Below are positions 35,232-62,099 of a stretch of DNA of 64,000 bases, piece by piece (position 1 is the stretch's first letter; every line of letters begins with the position of its first letter). The translations under genes and the position numbers were made by a program. Source of the DNA: Aporrectodea caliginosa (Eukaryota > Annelida > Clitellata > Crassiclitellata > Lumbricidae). The notes beneath the pieces were generated by a model that saw only the letters and a program-made list of their open reading frames with translations, was not told where the DNA came from and searched no databases. Location of the stretch: positions 3,023,344 to 3,087,343 of the forward strand of contig JACEVL010001161.1 of assembly GCA_020284085.1 (NCBI GenBank). The letters run 5' to 3'.

Positions 35232-36580
35232 CTACCGTCGGATGAGGATGAAGGTTAAGGCTGCCAAGGCCACCAGAAGAACGATGGTAACAACTACTAA
35301 GGCGGTTATTGAACCAGATGTCAACGAGTGTTGACCAGTGCCATCAGCTGCACTGGTGGTGTCCGACTGATCCGCTGTAGTATCTGTTGTGTTATCAAAG
35401 GCAGCGTCTGTGGGTGCATGATCGGATACGTCATGGTCCGATGCCGGGGAGGTGAAGACACTAGTGGCAGTTGGTGAAGAAATATCTGATTGGGATGAAG
35501 ATTCCGTCGTACTTGTTAATGATGAAGGTGTTGCAGTGCCTGCAGATGATGCAGGTGCCACCGTAACTGTTGTCTCTGTTGGAATAGTAACCACGGGTGC
35601 AGTAGTTGTAGTTGCATTTGTATCATTTGTGAAAACTGGCGTCGAATAGCTACTTGTAGTTTCTGTTGAGACTTCTGCTGTTTTTGTTGACAAGCTAACG
35701 GTAGTTTCGGTTATTGACGTAGACGTGACAACTGAAGATGTTGATGAAACGCTCACAGTTGTCGCTTCCTCAGAAGTACGAGTTGATGAACTTTCAGTGG
35801 TCAATTCGGTTGTCGTATCTGAAAAAGTAAATAAAAGGACATGAATTGCCGTCTTTCTTTTTCAATATCAGTCTCTTAAAGTGTTGCTTTTAAAACGAAT
35901 TTATTAAACTCAACATCTTACATGTTAAACCAGCGGACGCAGCTGGACAACACGTTATATCTCTGTAAACGTTTTACTTTGACGGACCCTGTCCGATACG
36001 AGTCGTATACCTGCCTCCGCATTATAACCACACTCTGCATAGTTTCTAATTCTGAAGGCTTTACTTTACTCTGGACTCTGGAGTGAGTAATGAGAAGTCT
36101 GCTCGGTGGCCCACCGAGCAGACTTCTCATTACTCACTCAGCTTCCAGAGTCCAGAGTGGGAACGATCGTTGTTAGCGGGCGCTATATATACCCGGATGG
36201 TGCTATATTTTGGTGTAATATCGAGCGCATCTGAGTTGGCTTCTTGAAGGGGCACTATATAAATTCTTGAAATGAAAGAATTCCTTAAATGAATATGTAG
36301 GCCTACTTAGTGATTACAGTATTTTAATTGATTAGATAAAGTGACCTAAGTGAAGAAAATTTAGCATGTGGCTAATGAATATAATCTACTTTTACAGATG
36401 AACACAACAAACTTGCATGTGTTTTGGAGATCGATGTGTTGAAAACTTGAAATTAGTGCTTGGATGTGAATGAAATACATGAATAACATAAATACCTTGC
36501 GGAATGTTTGTCGGAGTAGTCACCACTCCCGTTACGCATATTAAAATGCATAGTGAAACAGACAACAGGCGACAGCGCAT
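35232..36580 (-). CDS. Mucin-like Ser/Thr-rich single-pass membrane protein, 2 exons
   Basis: I do not recognise a named family. Exon 1, 36496-36580, encodes a signal peptide (MRCRLLSVSLCILICVTGVV) ending at a GT donor. Exon 2 runs 35818-35232, enters at an AG acceptor with matching phase, and ends in TAG. The joined product is about 223 residues. After the signal peptide there are roughly 160 residues dominated by Thr, Ser, Ala and Val with some Asp/Glu, as in O-glycosylated mucin stalks, and occasional N-x-T/S sequons (NDTNAT, DNTTDT). A hydrophobic segment follows (ITALVVVTIVLLVALAALTF), then a very short basic tail (ILIRR). This predicts a type I surface protein with almost no cytoplasmic part. 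The upstream frame stays open past the chosen ATG to 36781; I chose 36580 because the signal peptide starts there. A 42-bp-arm palindrome lies in the intron. The two exons fitting in phase make chance unlikely, but nothing here proves transcription. Confidence 0.62.
36068..36158. repeat. Near-perfect 42-bp palindrome
   Basis: The arm at 36068-36109 (GTGAGTAATGAGAAGTCTGC in its middle) is repeated in reverse complement at 36111-36158 with a 1-nt centre and a single 6-nt insertion (CAGCTT). Lies in the intron of the mucin-like gene. Confidence 0.9.
36200..36290 (+). repeat. LINE/SINE 3'-end remnant
   Basis: GAGCGCATCTGAGTTGG, TTCTTGAAGGGGCACTATAT and a GAAATGAA tail match the LINE 3' end at 59554-59640. 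Confidence 0.6.
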
Positions 36581-37312
36581 TGCTCTTGTTTTCACCAAAA
36601 ACGTACAGGGCTTAATACCATCCATCACTTTTGAATCCGTATAATTACCAAACGACCGACTAATACTAACAGAAGAAAACGCTGAAGGATAGGACCTATA
36701 CAGGCCTAGTTTCAAACCTAGACCAAATTTGTATAAGCCCGTAGCGTTTCTATAACAAAGCCGTTCGAATGGCCTATACACCTTGTGTCTTAAATATATA
36801 TATGCATATCCTGGTAGATTATAGGCCTATATCTCTGGATAGCTAAACATGCATCTTCTCAAATGATGCAATAAATCCACATTGCGCTCTTCCTGTGTGC
36901 ATTAAACGCGTGACCACGGCTAAGTTGTTAGCCAAGTGTGCACATGCAAATAGGCCCGTAGGCCTAGTAGGCCTATAAAGTGAAATTGTAAACTAGTTGC
37001 AGCAAATTAATGTCCCAGAGCAGAGGCCGATTGGCTACTTAAGCGTGCACAATGCTAATCTGTCGATAGGCCTCTTGTTTGATACCGAGAAAGATTAAAG
37101 CTCCAACTGATATTGTTCGGACTATAATATTAACGTATGCATAGGCCTATAGGACTATATTGTTCCTGTTGACATGTCTAGCTTGAAAAGTAGGCAAACA
37201 AAGAGCCTATACTCCTTCTGAACGCGTTGCTGCTCTCGTTAGCTCAGTGATGGGCGTATAGCCGTGTTTAACGGCCACTCGGCCGAAAGTGCTCGTTTTA
37301 GACTGCAGTGAA
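36581..37312. other. Intergenic, no gene recognised
   Basis: Upstream of the mucin-like gene; its promoter should lie here. Rich in AGGCCT palindromes. No other feature seen. Confidence 0.4.
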
Positions 37313-37320
37313 AGTAGGCC

Positions 37321-38816
37321 CAGTGATGGGCAAAATACTTTTCAAAAGTATTTTCAAAATACAAAATAAAATACTCTTCAAAAGTATTTTGAAAATACTT
37401 TTACAAAATACTTTTCAAAAGTATTTTGAAAATACAAAATAAAATAGTATTTTGAAAATACTTTTGAAAATAGTTTTCAAAATACTTTTGTGAAATCAAC
37501 ATTTCCTATTTTTATTGCTACTCACTAGTGTATAGGCCTACTGTTACATCGCATTAGTGTGCATTAAGCCCAGTTTCTAATGACTTGAAGCAATGATATA
37601 ATTGTAATTGCAATTAGTAACTTCTATATTGTCTTTGAGTTGCTATGGAGTGCCAAGTAGCAGAAATTCTGTCTTCGATGGGCTAAGGAGGAGTTTATTG
37701 GCCGCCATCCAAGACTGTACCTTATCAAAGACAGCAGACAACAGCCCCAATTTCCGCCAAAGATGAGTCACATGACAGACTGTCAAATGAAATGTAGATG
37801 TGAGTATCATGAGCATAGAAATGATATCCCAGCAAATGATTATTATCCAGCAATGTTCCTAGTGATCAGGTGTATAATGTAAAGATAAGAGGACCAAGCA
37901 GAGAACCCTGATATATAGCCTGATACAACAAACTCACAAGTAATTATTGGTGACCAGAAGCTTATTAATTAAGCATTATTCTTTCTTTCTCCTCCGTCAA
38001 GTATTCGCTGACGATGAGGCTCTAACAAAACTTCTCCATTTCGGTCGGTCTCTTGCGAGTTCTATTGCCCTTCTTAAGTCCCATCCTCTGTCTTCTATGT
38101 CCTCCAGTACGTTATCTATCCATCTCTTCTTCTGACGTCCTCTGCTCCTTGTTCCCTCCACCTCTCCGTGCAGCGCCTTTGCCGGCATTCTTTCGTTCTC
38201 CATCCTGATCACATGTCCATACCATGTTAGTCTTCGTTTCTTTATTCTTTCCACTATCGTTTCCTTCTGTCCCAGTTCTTCTCGTGTCACCTCATTCCGT
38301 ATCTTTTCTCTTCGTGATCTATTCAGTAGTCCTCGTAGCCATCCCATCTCCGCCACCAGGAGTCTTCTCTCGTCCTCCTTTTTCATGCACCAAGATTCTG
38401 CTCCATACGTGAGGACCGGTATCACCAGTGTTTCGTATAGTTTGGTTTTTGTTCTTGTTGAGATGTTGCCTGATCTCCATAGTTTCCTCAGCTTTCCAAA
38501 CATTGCTGACGCCAGCCCAATTCTTTTCCTTATGTCCCTTGTCGACTCTGCGTCCTCCGTAATTAAGCATTATAACATTAAATAATGATTTTGGCATAAG
38601 ATTTTTAACATTTATATTTGTAAAGTACTTTGGAAAAGTATTTTGGAAAAGTATTTTGGGAAAGTATTTTGAATTCTCCAAAATACTTTTTAAAACTATT
38701 TTCAAAATACTTTTGCAAAATACTTTTCAAAAGTATTTTGAAAATACAAAATAAAATAGTATTTTCTATTTTGAAAATAGAAAAGTATTTTCAAAATAGA
38801 ATTGTGCCCATCACTG
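37321..38816. mobile_element. hAT-type element (1.5 kb) carrying a nested LINE
   Basis: Ends CAGTGATGGGC and GCCCATCACTG, with a perfect 8-bp duplication AGTAGGCC at 37313-37320 and 38817-38824. Both subterminal regions are built from AAAGTATTTTGAAAATAC-type repeats, which can pair with each other. About 600 bp in the middle is the inserted RTE-like LINE. No hAT transposase. Confidence 0.9.
37981..38568 (-). mobile_element. RTE-like LINE, strongly 5'-truncated, nested in the hAT element
   Basis: The minus-strand frame 37997-38503 gives a 168-residue RT C-terminal part nearly identical to that at 8961-9467; I count about five nucleotide differences over 580 bp. Flanked by TAATTAAGCATTAT at about 37967-37980 and again at about 38560-38575, a target duplication. 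GAAA-type 3' tail on the minus strand. Confidence 0.88.
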
Positions 38817-38822
38817 AGTAGG

Positions 38823-38824
<2 letters not shown>

Positions 38825-38869
<45 letters not shown>
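38825..38869. repeat. (AT)n microsatellite
   Basis: About 21 AT units directly after the hAT target duplication. Confidence 0.9.
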
Positions 38870-38874
<5 letters not shown>

Positions 38875-39575
38875 TTAAGCTATTGTCTGTTCTGTGCGCC
38901 CCTTCTCGTATGCAGATTTTAAAATTGTTCATTGAGATATTGCACTTATAAGTTAGATTTTGTTCAGTTTTAAATATTCGTTCATTTTTAACTAGGCTTT
39001 GATTTGCATTTACGTGATGCAGGCCTATGTTCGTTATATCGCCGCGTTTATAGCCATCTCACTGCTACCACGAGGAAATAGGCGACCCTGATTAAGCACG
39101 AGCTTTAGGCCCAGCTTCTTAGGGTCGATGTGCCTTTGATTTCCATTCAATCGTATGGCACTTGTAAAATATATTATTCGTGAGCTTGGATCAATGACAA
39201 GAGATGCACGATTATGTGTAGGCCCTATGTAGCATGCCGCATGTATAGACCTACTGTATAAGTCCTTCTGTGTATGACGGATAGGCCAATATACTGTAGG
39301 CCTACATGTTTATAGTTGATAGGATGTTGTGTTCATAAATTTCCTATAGGTCTAGAGTACGTTTTTGCACAAATACTTCGATTAAATGAATAAATTATTT
39401 TAATTCCTTTCTAATGTAAGACGCATATTAAGTGAATAGCACTTATATTGATATTCATGAACTTAATTAGGGCCTACTGTGAAGGTTTCCCCTTCCGGTT
39501 ATTTTATTTCTGCCTTCTCTTCGTCGTCTATCTCCTCCTCCGTCTTCTTCATCGCCATTCTCTTCGCCTGTTGCA
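38870..39575. other. No recognised feature
   Basis: Intergenic sequence with several AGGCCT motifs; no gene or repeat named. Confidence 0.45.
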
Positions 39576-39578
39576 TAG

Positions 39579-39672
39579 CTTGCATCTGCTGCTGCATCGC
39601 ATCCCTTCCTCGCTTGCATCTGCTGCTGCATCGCATCCCTTCCTCGCTTGCATCTGCTGCTGCATTGCATCC
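39579..39672. repeat. 34-bp tandem repeat, about 2.8 copies
   Basis: Unit CTTGCATCTGCTGCTGCATC plus GCATCCCTTCCTCG, at 39579, 39613 and 39647. Both strands have short open frames over it (Cys/Ala or Met/Gln-rich); I do not regard them as genes. Confidence 0.85.
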
Positions 39673-41189
39673 CCTCACTAACGTCCTCACTAACGTGGCC
39701 TATGAGAGTTACTGTGTTTCTAAGATCTGCGAATAGAAGTTCAACGAACGATAGCTCGATAGATATGTAGGCTTTATCTTTGTGCTTTATCGAGAAATAA
39801 GGTGTTTTAAAAACTCAACGCAAGCCTCTGGCCGACAGCAGAACCGAATCCAACGGACATAGAAATGTCTCAAGGTATCGAGGTGGCCATCCTGGTCAAA
39901 TAGTCAGCACCCTTACCGTTTCAATACTATTATTGATGTACACCATCTTACGCTGAAGGTAGGCGAATTCTCTCAGTGAACATCCTCCACTCTTTAGGGA
40001 TGTCATTCAATATTCTGAGGAGCTTACTAATGTGGCTGGCACCCATGTCTTACGTTTTTGTGCTGGTGAACCAGCTAAAGTCCTCGCTCACTGTTTTAGT
40101 TGGGGGGGGGTTCAATCACCTAGCTAGCTCATCTTCTAACCTCTCAGTTAGGCCTATTAAGTAGCTGAAAAGATGTTGGAGGTTCAGGAAACTAAAATAC
40201 CTCATGATCGAGTCACATATTAACAACCTGCGTTCGTAATCTGTGAAATTTTCGACCTTCCCCTGTTCTTTTTGACAAATAATACACTGGTCCTCGCTCA
40301 ATGTTTTCTGCATGTTTTCTGTAGCGTCGTAGCATGTAGGGCCTAATCAATAACTTAAGTCGTAACCAAGGACCGAAAGAGCCCACTACTGTAGCAGACG
40401 CAAATCTGAAGGGGGTGGGGGGGACAGGGACTCGCTCAGAGCATGAGATTTTATCGGATTGGGCCTAACGCAGGTATGGTCAGATTCCGACTCATAATCC
40501 AAACGAATATCAGAGAGACACTTGATAGGCCTACAGTTTCTAATGACATTTTATGACTGTCAGGGTCGCCGATGCCTACCTTACGTTTTTTATTGTCACC
40601 TCATAGTGCGCGATAAAACCTGTGCTGTTGGTTACACATCATTAGCGTATTGACTCAATGTCTACAAAGTAGGCCTACACATGGCCTACATCGAATACCT
40701 AATATTAATTATTGGTTGTTTATCTGTTTTGACAGCATGCGCATCAGAGAATCTGATGTCCAAGCAGCAGCTATTAATAGATTATGATTTCGACGTAGCG
40801 TAGATTACGTCATGATAGTCGTCATCGTTTAACGTTGAAAAGAGACAGGTTACTTAAATGCGTTGAAAGTTCAAAATGATCATTTCGCGTTCTATTAGTT
40901 CATTATTATAGTATCGTTGGAATTATTTAATTGAAATTTCGTTCAAGTTTAAAGGTAACTAGCACAGATTACAATTATATAAATAATGTAGGAATTACGA
41001 ATTTATCTATGTTATAGGCCCAGCTCAGTGCATTATTTACATGCCTGTTACCCATGGTCATTTCTCAATATTTAAAAAACTTCCAAGTGGGTAAATAGAC
41101 CTACTTATAGTGGCAAAAGGCGTAGCTATATTAGTCTCAAGAATTTTAAACATATAAAAGTTGGCCAGTTTCGTGAGTTAAACGAATAC
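39673..41189. other. Intergenic upstream of DNAI2, no gene recognised
   Basis: Holds the interspersed repeat at 40095-40320 and otherwise unassigned sequence. A DNAI2 promoter and possible 5' UTR exon should lie between here and 41662. Confidence 0.4.
40095..40320 (+). repeat. Interspersed repeat, copy 2 of 2
   Basis: Diverged copy of 31760-31995; starts with a G-run, contains AGCTGAAAAGATGTTGGAGG and ends near TTCTTTTTGACAAATAATAC. Confidence 0.6.
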
Positions 41190-41310
41190 ATCCGAATTAT
41201 GTGGAAACCGGACTCGGACCTCCCTCGGACTACTCTTTTGGACAACCCCTCTGACTAGACGCAGCGCTCGTGAATAAGCTGGTGTCCTGCGCTTGGCTTT
41301 CGAGTGGCGC
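41190..41310 (-). repeat. SINE-like repeat with tRNA-like box B, reverse orientation
   Basis: In reverse complement: ACCAGCTTATTCACGAGCGC, GCGTCTAGTCAGAGGGGTTG and GGTCCGAGTCCGG (box-B-like). The same string lies at 63645-63720 on the plus strand, where box B reads GGTTCGAGTCCGG. Confidence 0.65.
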
Positions 41311-41662
41311 TTTAGAAGTTTGGAGATTACGATTACGATTTTGGAGATTACGATTGGTTCCAACGCTCCTATTTCGTACTTGTCATACATCAAAACCATC
41401 TCCGAATAGTAATAGGCCTACTCATACAATAGGTATTAATTAAACCATTATCCTTTTCACAATTTTCTTTGCAAATGCATCAATTCTCAGTTGCCTGGAT
41501 TATTGTAACCCACTTATTACTAGTAGACCTACATGTCACAATGTCAAACTTGTGAGACTCCAAACAACCTTAATTCATTGGCTAAAGAGTCATCACTAAT
41601 TAGAATCGTTTTGACTCTGTAGTACGACATGCTGATCAGTTACAGTTAAATTGTGTGTGCAG

Positions 41663-57550
<15,888 letters not shown>

Positions 57551-57920
57551 CGGAACTGCCTGCAGCAACGGAATTCCATGGAGACTTCTGTTGAACATGC
57601 TATAGCCTACCATTTGCAATGGAATCGATTTCTGCAATCATTTCGGAACATGTTGAAGACGACCTAACAAGCAGCCAATTGCAGATGTAGCATGAGGTCT
57701 AGAGAATAGAACAATTTGCGGTGATCAAATTCTGATTCTGTTGCAAAATAACTTGCAGTACCGATGAATATAGCCTAACTGAGAACAAGCGGCCAAAATA
57801 GTTAAAATTTTAAAGTTAAGGACTGAGATTGTGATGTTTTAGTTTTAAGGTTATGAATAACAATTGGATTTTAAACACGGATGTTTGACATGTATTTATA
57901 CGCGTATATATATATAATTA

Positions 57921-57956
<36 letters not shown>

Positions 57957-58389
57957 TGTATGTATGTATGTATGTATGTATGTATGTAGGATTGTAGGTG
58001 TCTTATGATTCAACTAGCGGCTCTGGATGGATGGGAATCCACTAGGTGGATTCTACGTGTGTGCAAGAGACCGCCAGTGGCGACGTTACGAGTTATTTCA
58101 GTATTGCTTGAACACAGAGGAAATTTTGTTCTTAATTACCTTCTAACATCATATTAAGGCTGAGCTTTTGTGCGTTGTATATAATATCACTAAGTGTTTA
58201 GTTATACACAACTATGCATACACACGTATACATACATACATACATACATACATACATACATACATACATACATGCATACATACATACATACATACATACA
58301 TTTGCGGTGTATTTTGTAACTTGTAAATCGTATTGAGCTCCTCTGTTTGAACATGTATTGAAACTAATGAGAAGGCCTCAGGGGGCGGG
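57551..58389. other. DNAI2 downstream region with TATG and CATA microsatellites
   Basis: Probably contains the DNAI2 3' UTR. Microsatellites lie at 57925-57990 (TATG)n and 58225-58300 (CATA)n. No other gene recognised. Confidence 0.5.
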
Positions 58390-58470
58390 CTGACCTGTTG
58401 CCCCGGCTGACCTGTTGCCCCGGCTGACCTGTTGCCCCGGCTGACCTGTTGCCCCGGCTGGCCCGTCGCC
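58390..58470. repeat. 17-bp tandem repeat, about 4.5 copies
   Basis: Unit CTGACCTGTTGCCCCGG, at 58390, 58407, 58424 and 58441, then a decayed copy. About 70 bp further on, AATAAACGAAT runs into the ATCC microsatellite, a layout seen at retroposon 3' ends. Confidence 0.9.
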
Positions 58471-58555
58471 CTGAATTAAGCTGTAAAGTGTAAATTGTCC
58501 CATTATCTGTTATTAAGTTGCGGCTGTGTTAACTTGAATATTTCCAATAAACGAA

Positions 58556-58708
58556 TATCCATCCATCCATCCATCCATCCATCCATCCATCCATCCATCC
58601 ATCCATACATCCATCCCGCCATACATCCATTCATACATCCACCCATCCATCCACTCATCCATTCATCCATCCACCCATCCAGCAATCAATCAATCAATCA
58701 ATCAATCT
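58556..58708. repeat. (ATCC)n then (AATC)n microsatellite
   Basis: Pure ATCC to about 58612, imperfect to 58680, then CAATCAATCAATCAATC. Open frames here are artefacts. Confidence 0.95.
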
Positions 58709-58949
58709 TTTTATTCATAATCTCACAACAGTAATATCAACAACACGTAAATTGCAGGGGCCCTAAACGGATCGATGATCCCGCTAGCTGGGGACTCCTG
58801 ATACATGATTAAATAACAAAATTTCTTGGACGGACAGTCATTTAGGGAAGTAACAATGTGCTGGATATGACTTATCCAAATGAACTTAACTAAAGCAACG
58901 CGTCGAAACAAACATGATATAAAAAATGCTTACTTACCTACTTACTTTA

Positions 58950-59640
58950 TCTCAACATGTGAGCTTACTTTATCTCAACATGTGAACTCAATTGCACGGA
59001 GTTGTTATTATCAGCTTCGTCAGCTTCGAGTGGTCTCTCGCTCTCTCTCTCATGATGCAGTTGTGGTCCTTGTTCATGCCTTTGTTACTAGTCGAATTGA
59101 CCACTGTTCCTCACTACTTGCTGGCCTTCCCCTTGGTGTTTTGGGGCGACTAGATCGAGTTCTACGCTCGGCTGCTCGGCTTATTGGACGGCTTCCTAAG
59201 TACTCTCCTGTCTCTGCATACATGCGTGATGTGTTGCATTGGCTGCCTGTGTCTCAGCGTATCTCATATCGCATTGCTGCTCTTGTTTCTCGTTGTGTTC
59301 TTGGCTGCGCTCCATCTTACTTGCGTGATCTTTGCCGCCCAGTGTCTGATGTTCCAGCGCGTCGGGTGCTTCGCTCTGCGACGAGGGGTGAGTTCCTTGT
59401 TCCACGGACTCGCTTGGCTATTAGGCAGCGCCGTGCTTTCTCGGTTGTTGGCCCTTCCATTTGGAATGACCTACCACTTAAGCTCCGTTTTTACTTGTAA
59501 GCCATCTGACAGGGTTCTACAAGTCCCTCAAGTCTTTTTCTTTAGTCGTGGCTGGGCCGGGAGCGCTCCTGAGTAGTTTCTTGAAGGGGCGCTATATAAA
59601 TGCTCTGAATGAATGAATGAATGAATGAATAACAGTGAAC
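58950..59640 (+). mobile_element. LINE (CR1/L2-like), 5'-truncated, with intact 3' end
   Basis: The plus frame to 59500 gives the RT C-terminal part: SCYYQLRQLRVVSRSLSHD, HAFVTSRIDHCSSLLAGLP, VLHWLPVSQRISYRIAALV, RRAFSVVGPSIWNDLPLKLR. The 3' UTR includes GGGAGCGCTCCTGAGTAG and TTGAAGGGGCGCTATATAAA and ends in a GAAT repeat tail. The C-terminus is slightly frameshifted after LKLR. The protein and 3' end recur in degraded form elsewhere in the window. Confidence 0.9.
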
Positions 59641-59902
59641 AAATAAATGAAAGAGAGACTTAACTAAGCAACTTAACTAATACGAAAATGTATGCACACA
59701 TGGTAAATTTAATTGGAAAAATATAAATGAGTAAACAAATTTTTTATATCTGTTATTGCCTGGATGTAGGCCTAGTTCATCGCTATCTTATTCATTCGCA
59801 GAAAGCAGATAATCTCGCAATTTTCACTTAAAGCTCGCCAGCCCCGGAGATTGACGAATCAACAGAGGTATGTTATTCCATGTAGGCTACTGGTTCCTTT
59901 AA

Positions 59903-61467
59903 CCCTTTCGTTCCCAGTGACTCCATTTGGAGTCATTAGTGTAAATTATTTTTTTCCAGAATTATTTCAATTTCTGGTAACCAGGGTTAATTTGTTATCA
60001 ACATTCATATAACACTGAATCTTTCCAGATAGGCTAGCATAATTTTGTCTACCTAGATGGCGCTGCAATAATAGTCTTAACATTGGCCTTTAGAGACGAA
60101 TTTTCTTCTTTCGTTTAGCAGCCATTTTTCTTATGTTACAAAAGATATCCAAAAGTAAGAAAATTGTTATGTTGCTTTTTTGTATATCCTTTAGCTGTCA
60201 AAAGAGTTGTTATGTTATTTAACTAAATAATTCCAGAGAAAAAGTGAGTTTTGAAAATGACTCCATTTGGAGTCAATGGGCATCAAAGGTTGAAATATGT
60301 ATAGCATTACATTTCTCGCTGTTTCTGTGTGACTATTTTGACTCAACAGCAAATACTAAAACCGTTTCTCCAATTACTGAGAAATAACTTTTAATGCAAT
60401 TTCTTCTAATTCTAATATTGCGACACCATTTCCAAAAGACCAAGTAAGTAGACTCTAAATTGTCTCTGCAGCAACAGCCTTCTTCACGCTACAAGAAGAA
60501 ATTCAGTCATACATTTCAATGGGGAAAACTGTCTCCTCCAAAGCCATGCGACGTCCTTTGGAAACAGGTTCAGTGAACCTCCAGACAATCAATCTCCATT
60601 GGAATACTTTCAACATTTCTTCTCACAAGCATTGATTGAGCATATTGTGGAGCAAAACAACATATATGCTGTTCAGTGTGCATCCAGTTTCCGAACAGAC
60701 TTAGTTGAGATGGAACAGTATTTGGGAGTGCTCATGAGGATGGGTATAGTTCACATGCCAAGCTACCAAATGTACTGGTCAAGGCAACTTAGATTTCCTC
60801 CTGTTGTCCCCTAAACTCGAAGAAAGAGTTGAAGACAGTGGATCTAGGATCTGCTGACACAGCTGTTCATGCTAATTCTGGTCTAGCTGTGTTACGATGG
60901 CTTGATAACTTCTCAGTTCAGCTTTCATCAACCCACAATGCAATGGAGCCAATGACCTCAATCAAGAGATGGGGCAGGAAACAGCACAAGTATGTCAGCA
61001 TCCATGTCCAGCTATTGTCAAAGAATATAATGAGTAAATGGGTGATGTTGATCTCTTCGACATGCTAATGTCACTATACAAGGTTGACAATAAGAGTCCA
61101 AAGTGGTACAGGCGCATATTCTTGTGAGCGCTGAACTTAGCTGTTGTCAATGATTGTTATATCTTCTACACAGGAAGAACAGAAGAACCAACGAAAACGA
61201 GAATAGTTAGATCTCGTTGAGTTCACAGCAATCATCAGTGAGGCACTTGTACAGGAGGAGAAGCTGCCACCAACAGTCACTCGAAAGCGTGGACGTCCGT
61301 AATTGACCGCAACGGCAGAAGAGCTACTGCCATCCATTCCAACTTCAGACGATGGATCAGGAAGACTAACTGTTTCCAGGAAAAGATCTGTAATTACTGT
61401 TGTCAGTGATGTGGTGCGGTTTGACAGCATCGGACACTTTCCAGCTCATTCGGAACCAAAGCAAAGA

Positions 61468-61505
<38 letters not shown>

Positions 61506-61794
61506 ACTGCCACCTGTGTATCACAAAGGACAAAACTGTTTTCTTACTTATCACACATGTTAATTACGACTCTACACTTCGTTACACATTTGTGTGTGTC
61601 AACTGAATTTTAAGTTTGTTTTCGACGTTCAGCCTTTGAGTCCCATAGACGCCAAATGGAGTCATTATAAAAAAATGTCAAAAATAATTTTTCATTAAAA
61701 ATTCATTCTATTATGTTTCAGACTATGTTACTGATTAAAAATAATTCACCAACATATTTTTTCATTAATCAAAATTAAATTGGGAATGAAAGAG
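59903..61794 (+). mobile_element. piggyBac-family transposon, decayed transposase, TTAA duplications
   Basis: TTAA flanks (59899-59902, 61795-61798); TIRs CCCTTTCGTTCCCA and, inverted, CTCTTTCATTCCCA. Transposase fragments on the plus strand: 60599-60814 (EYFQHFFSQALIEHIVEQNN, EMEQYLGVLMRMGI, PSYQMYW) and about 61039-61180 (GDVDLFDMLMSLY, WYRRIF, LNLAVVND), with stops, frameshifts and the catalytic middle missing. GACTCCATTTGGAGTCA palindromes are subterminal. Confidence 0.92.
61471..61505. repeat. (TTAC)n microsatellite
   Basis: Eight ACTT units inside the piggyBac element. Confidence 0.9.
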
Positions 61795-62099
61795 TTAAAT
61801 CTTATTGAACACAGTCGTGTATTTGTGTGGGCGTAGGGTCTACGGTAGGAACTAGAGTTTCTAGTTTCGTAAGTGTGAATTTCAGAAGAAAGTTGAAAGA
61901 GATGCCTACAGGTTATTTTTTGTAGCGATACATAAATTCAGCTATCTGTGTAGTCCTTATTTGCGTGACTGTCAACAGACCAAATTCATTGAATAAGCTT
62001 AATTATTGTCTTGTGTGTGAATTGTAAGGGGTACCAGCAACTACTCGGATGGCTCTCTTCTGCAAAACAATTAGGCTAGTCTTTGTAAGTTATATTTAT

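Noticed and set aside
39467..39690. Met/Gln-rich open frames
   Set aside because: Explained by the 34-bp tandem repeat, with no flanking gene structure recognised.
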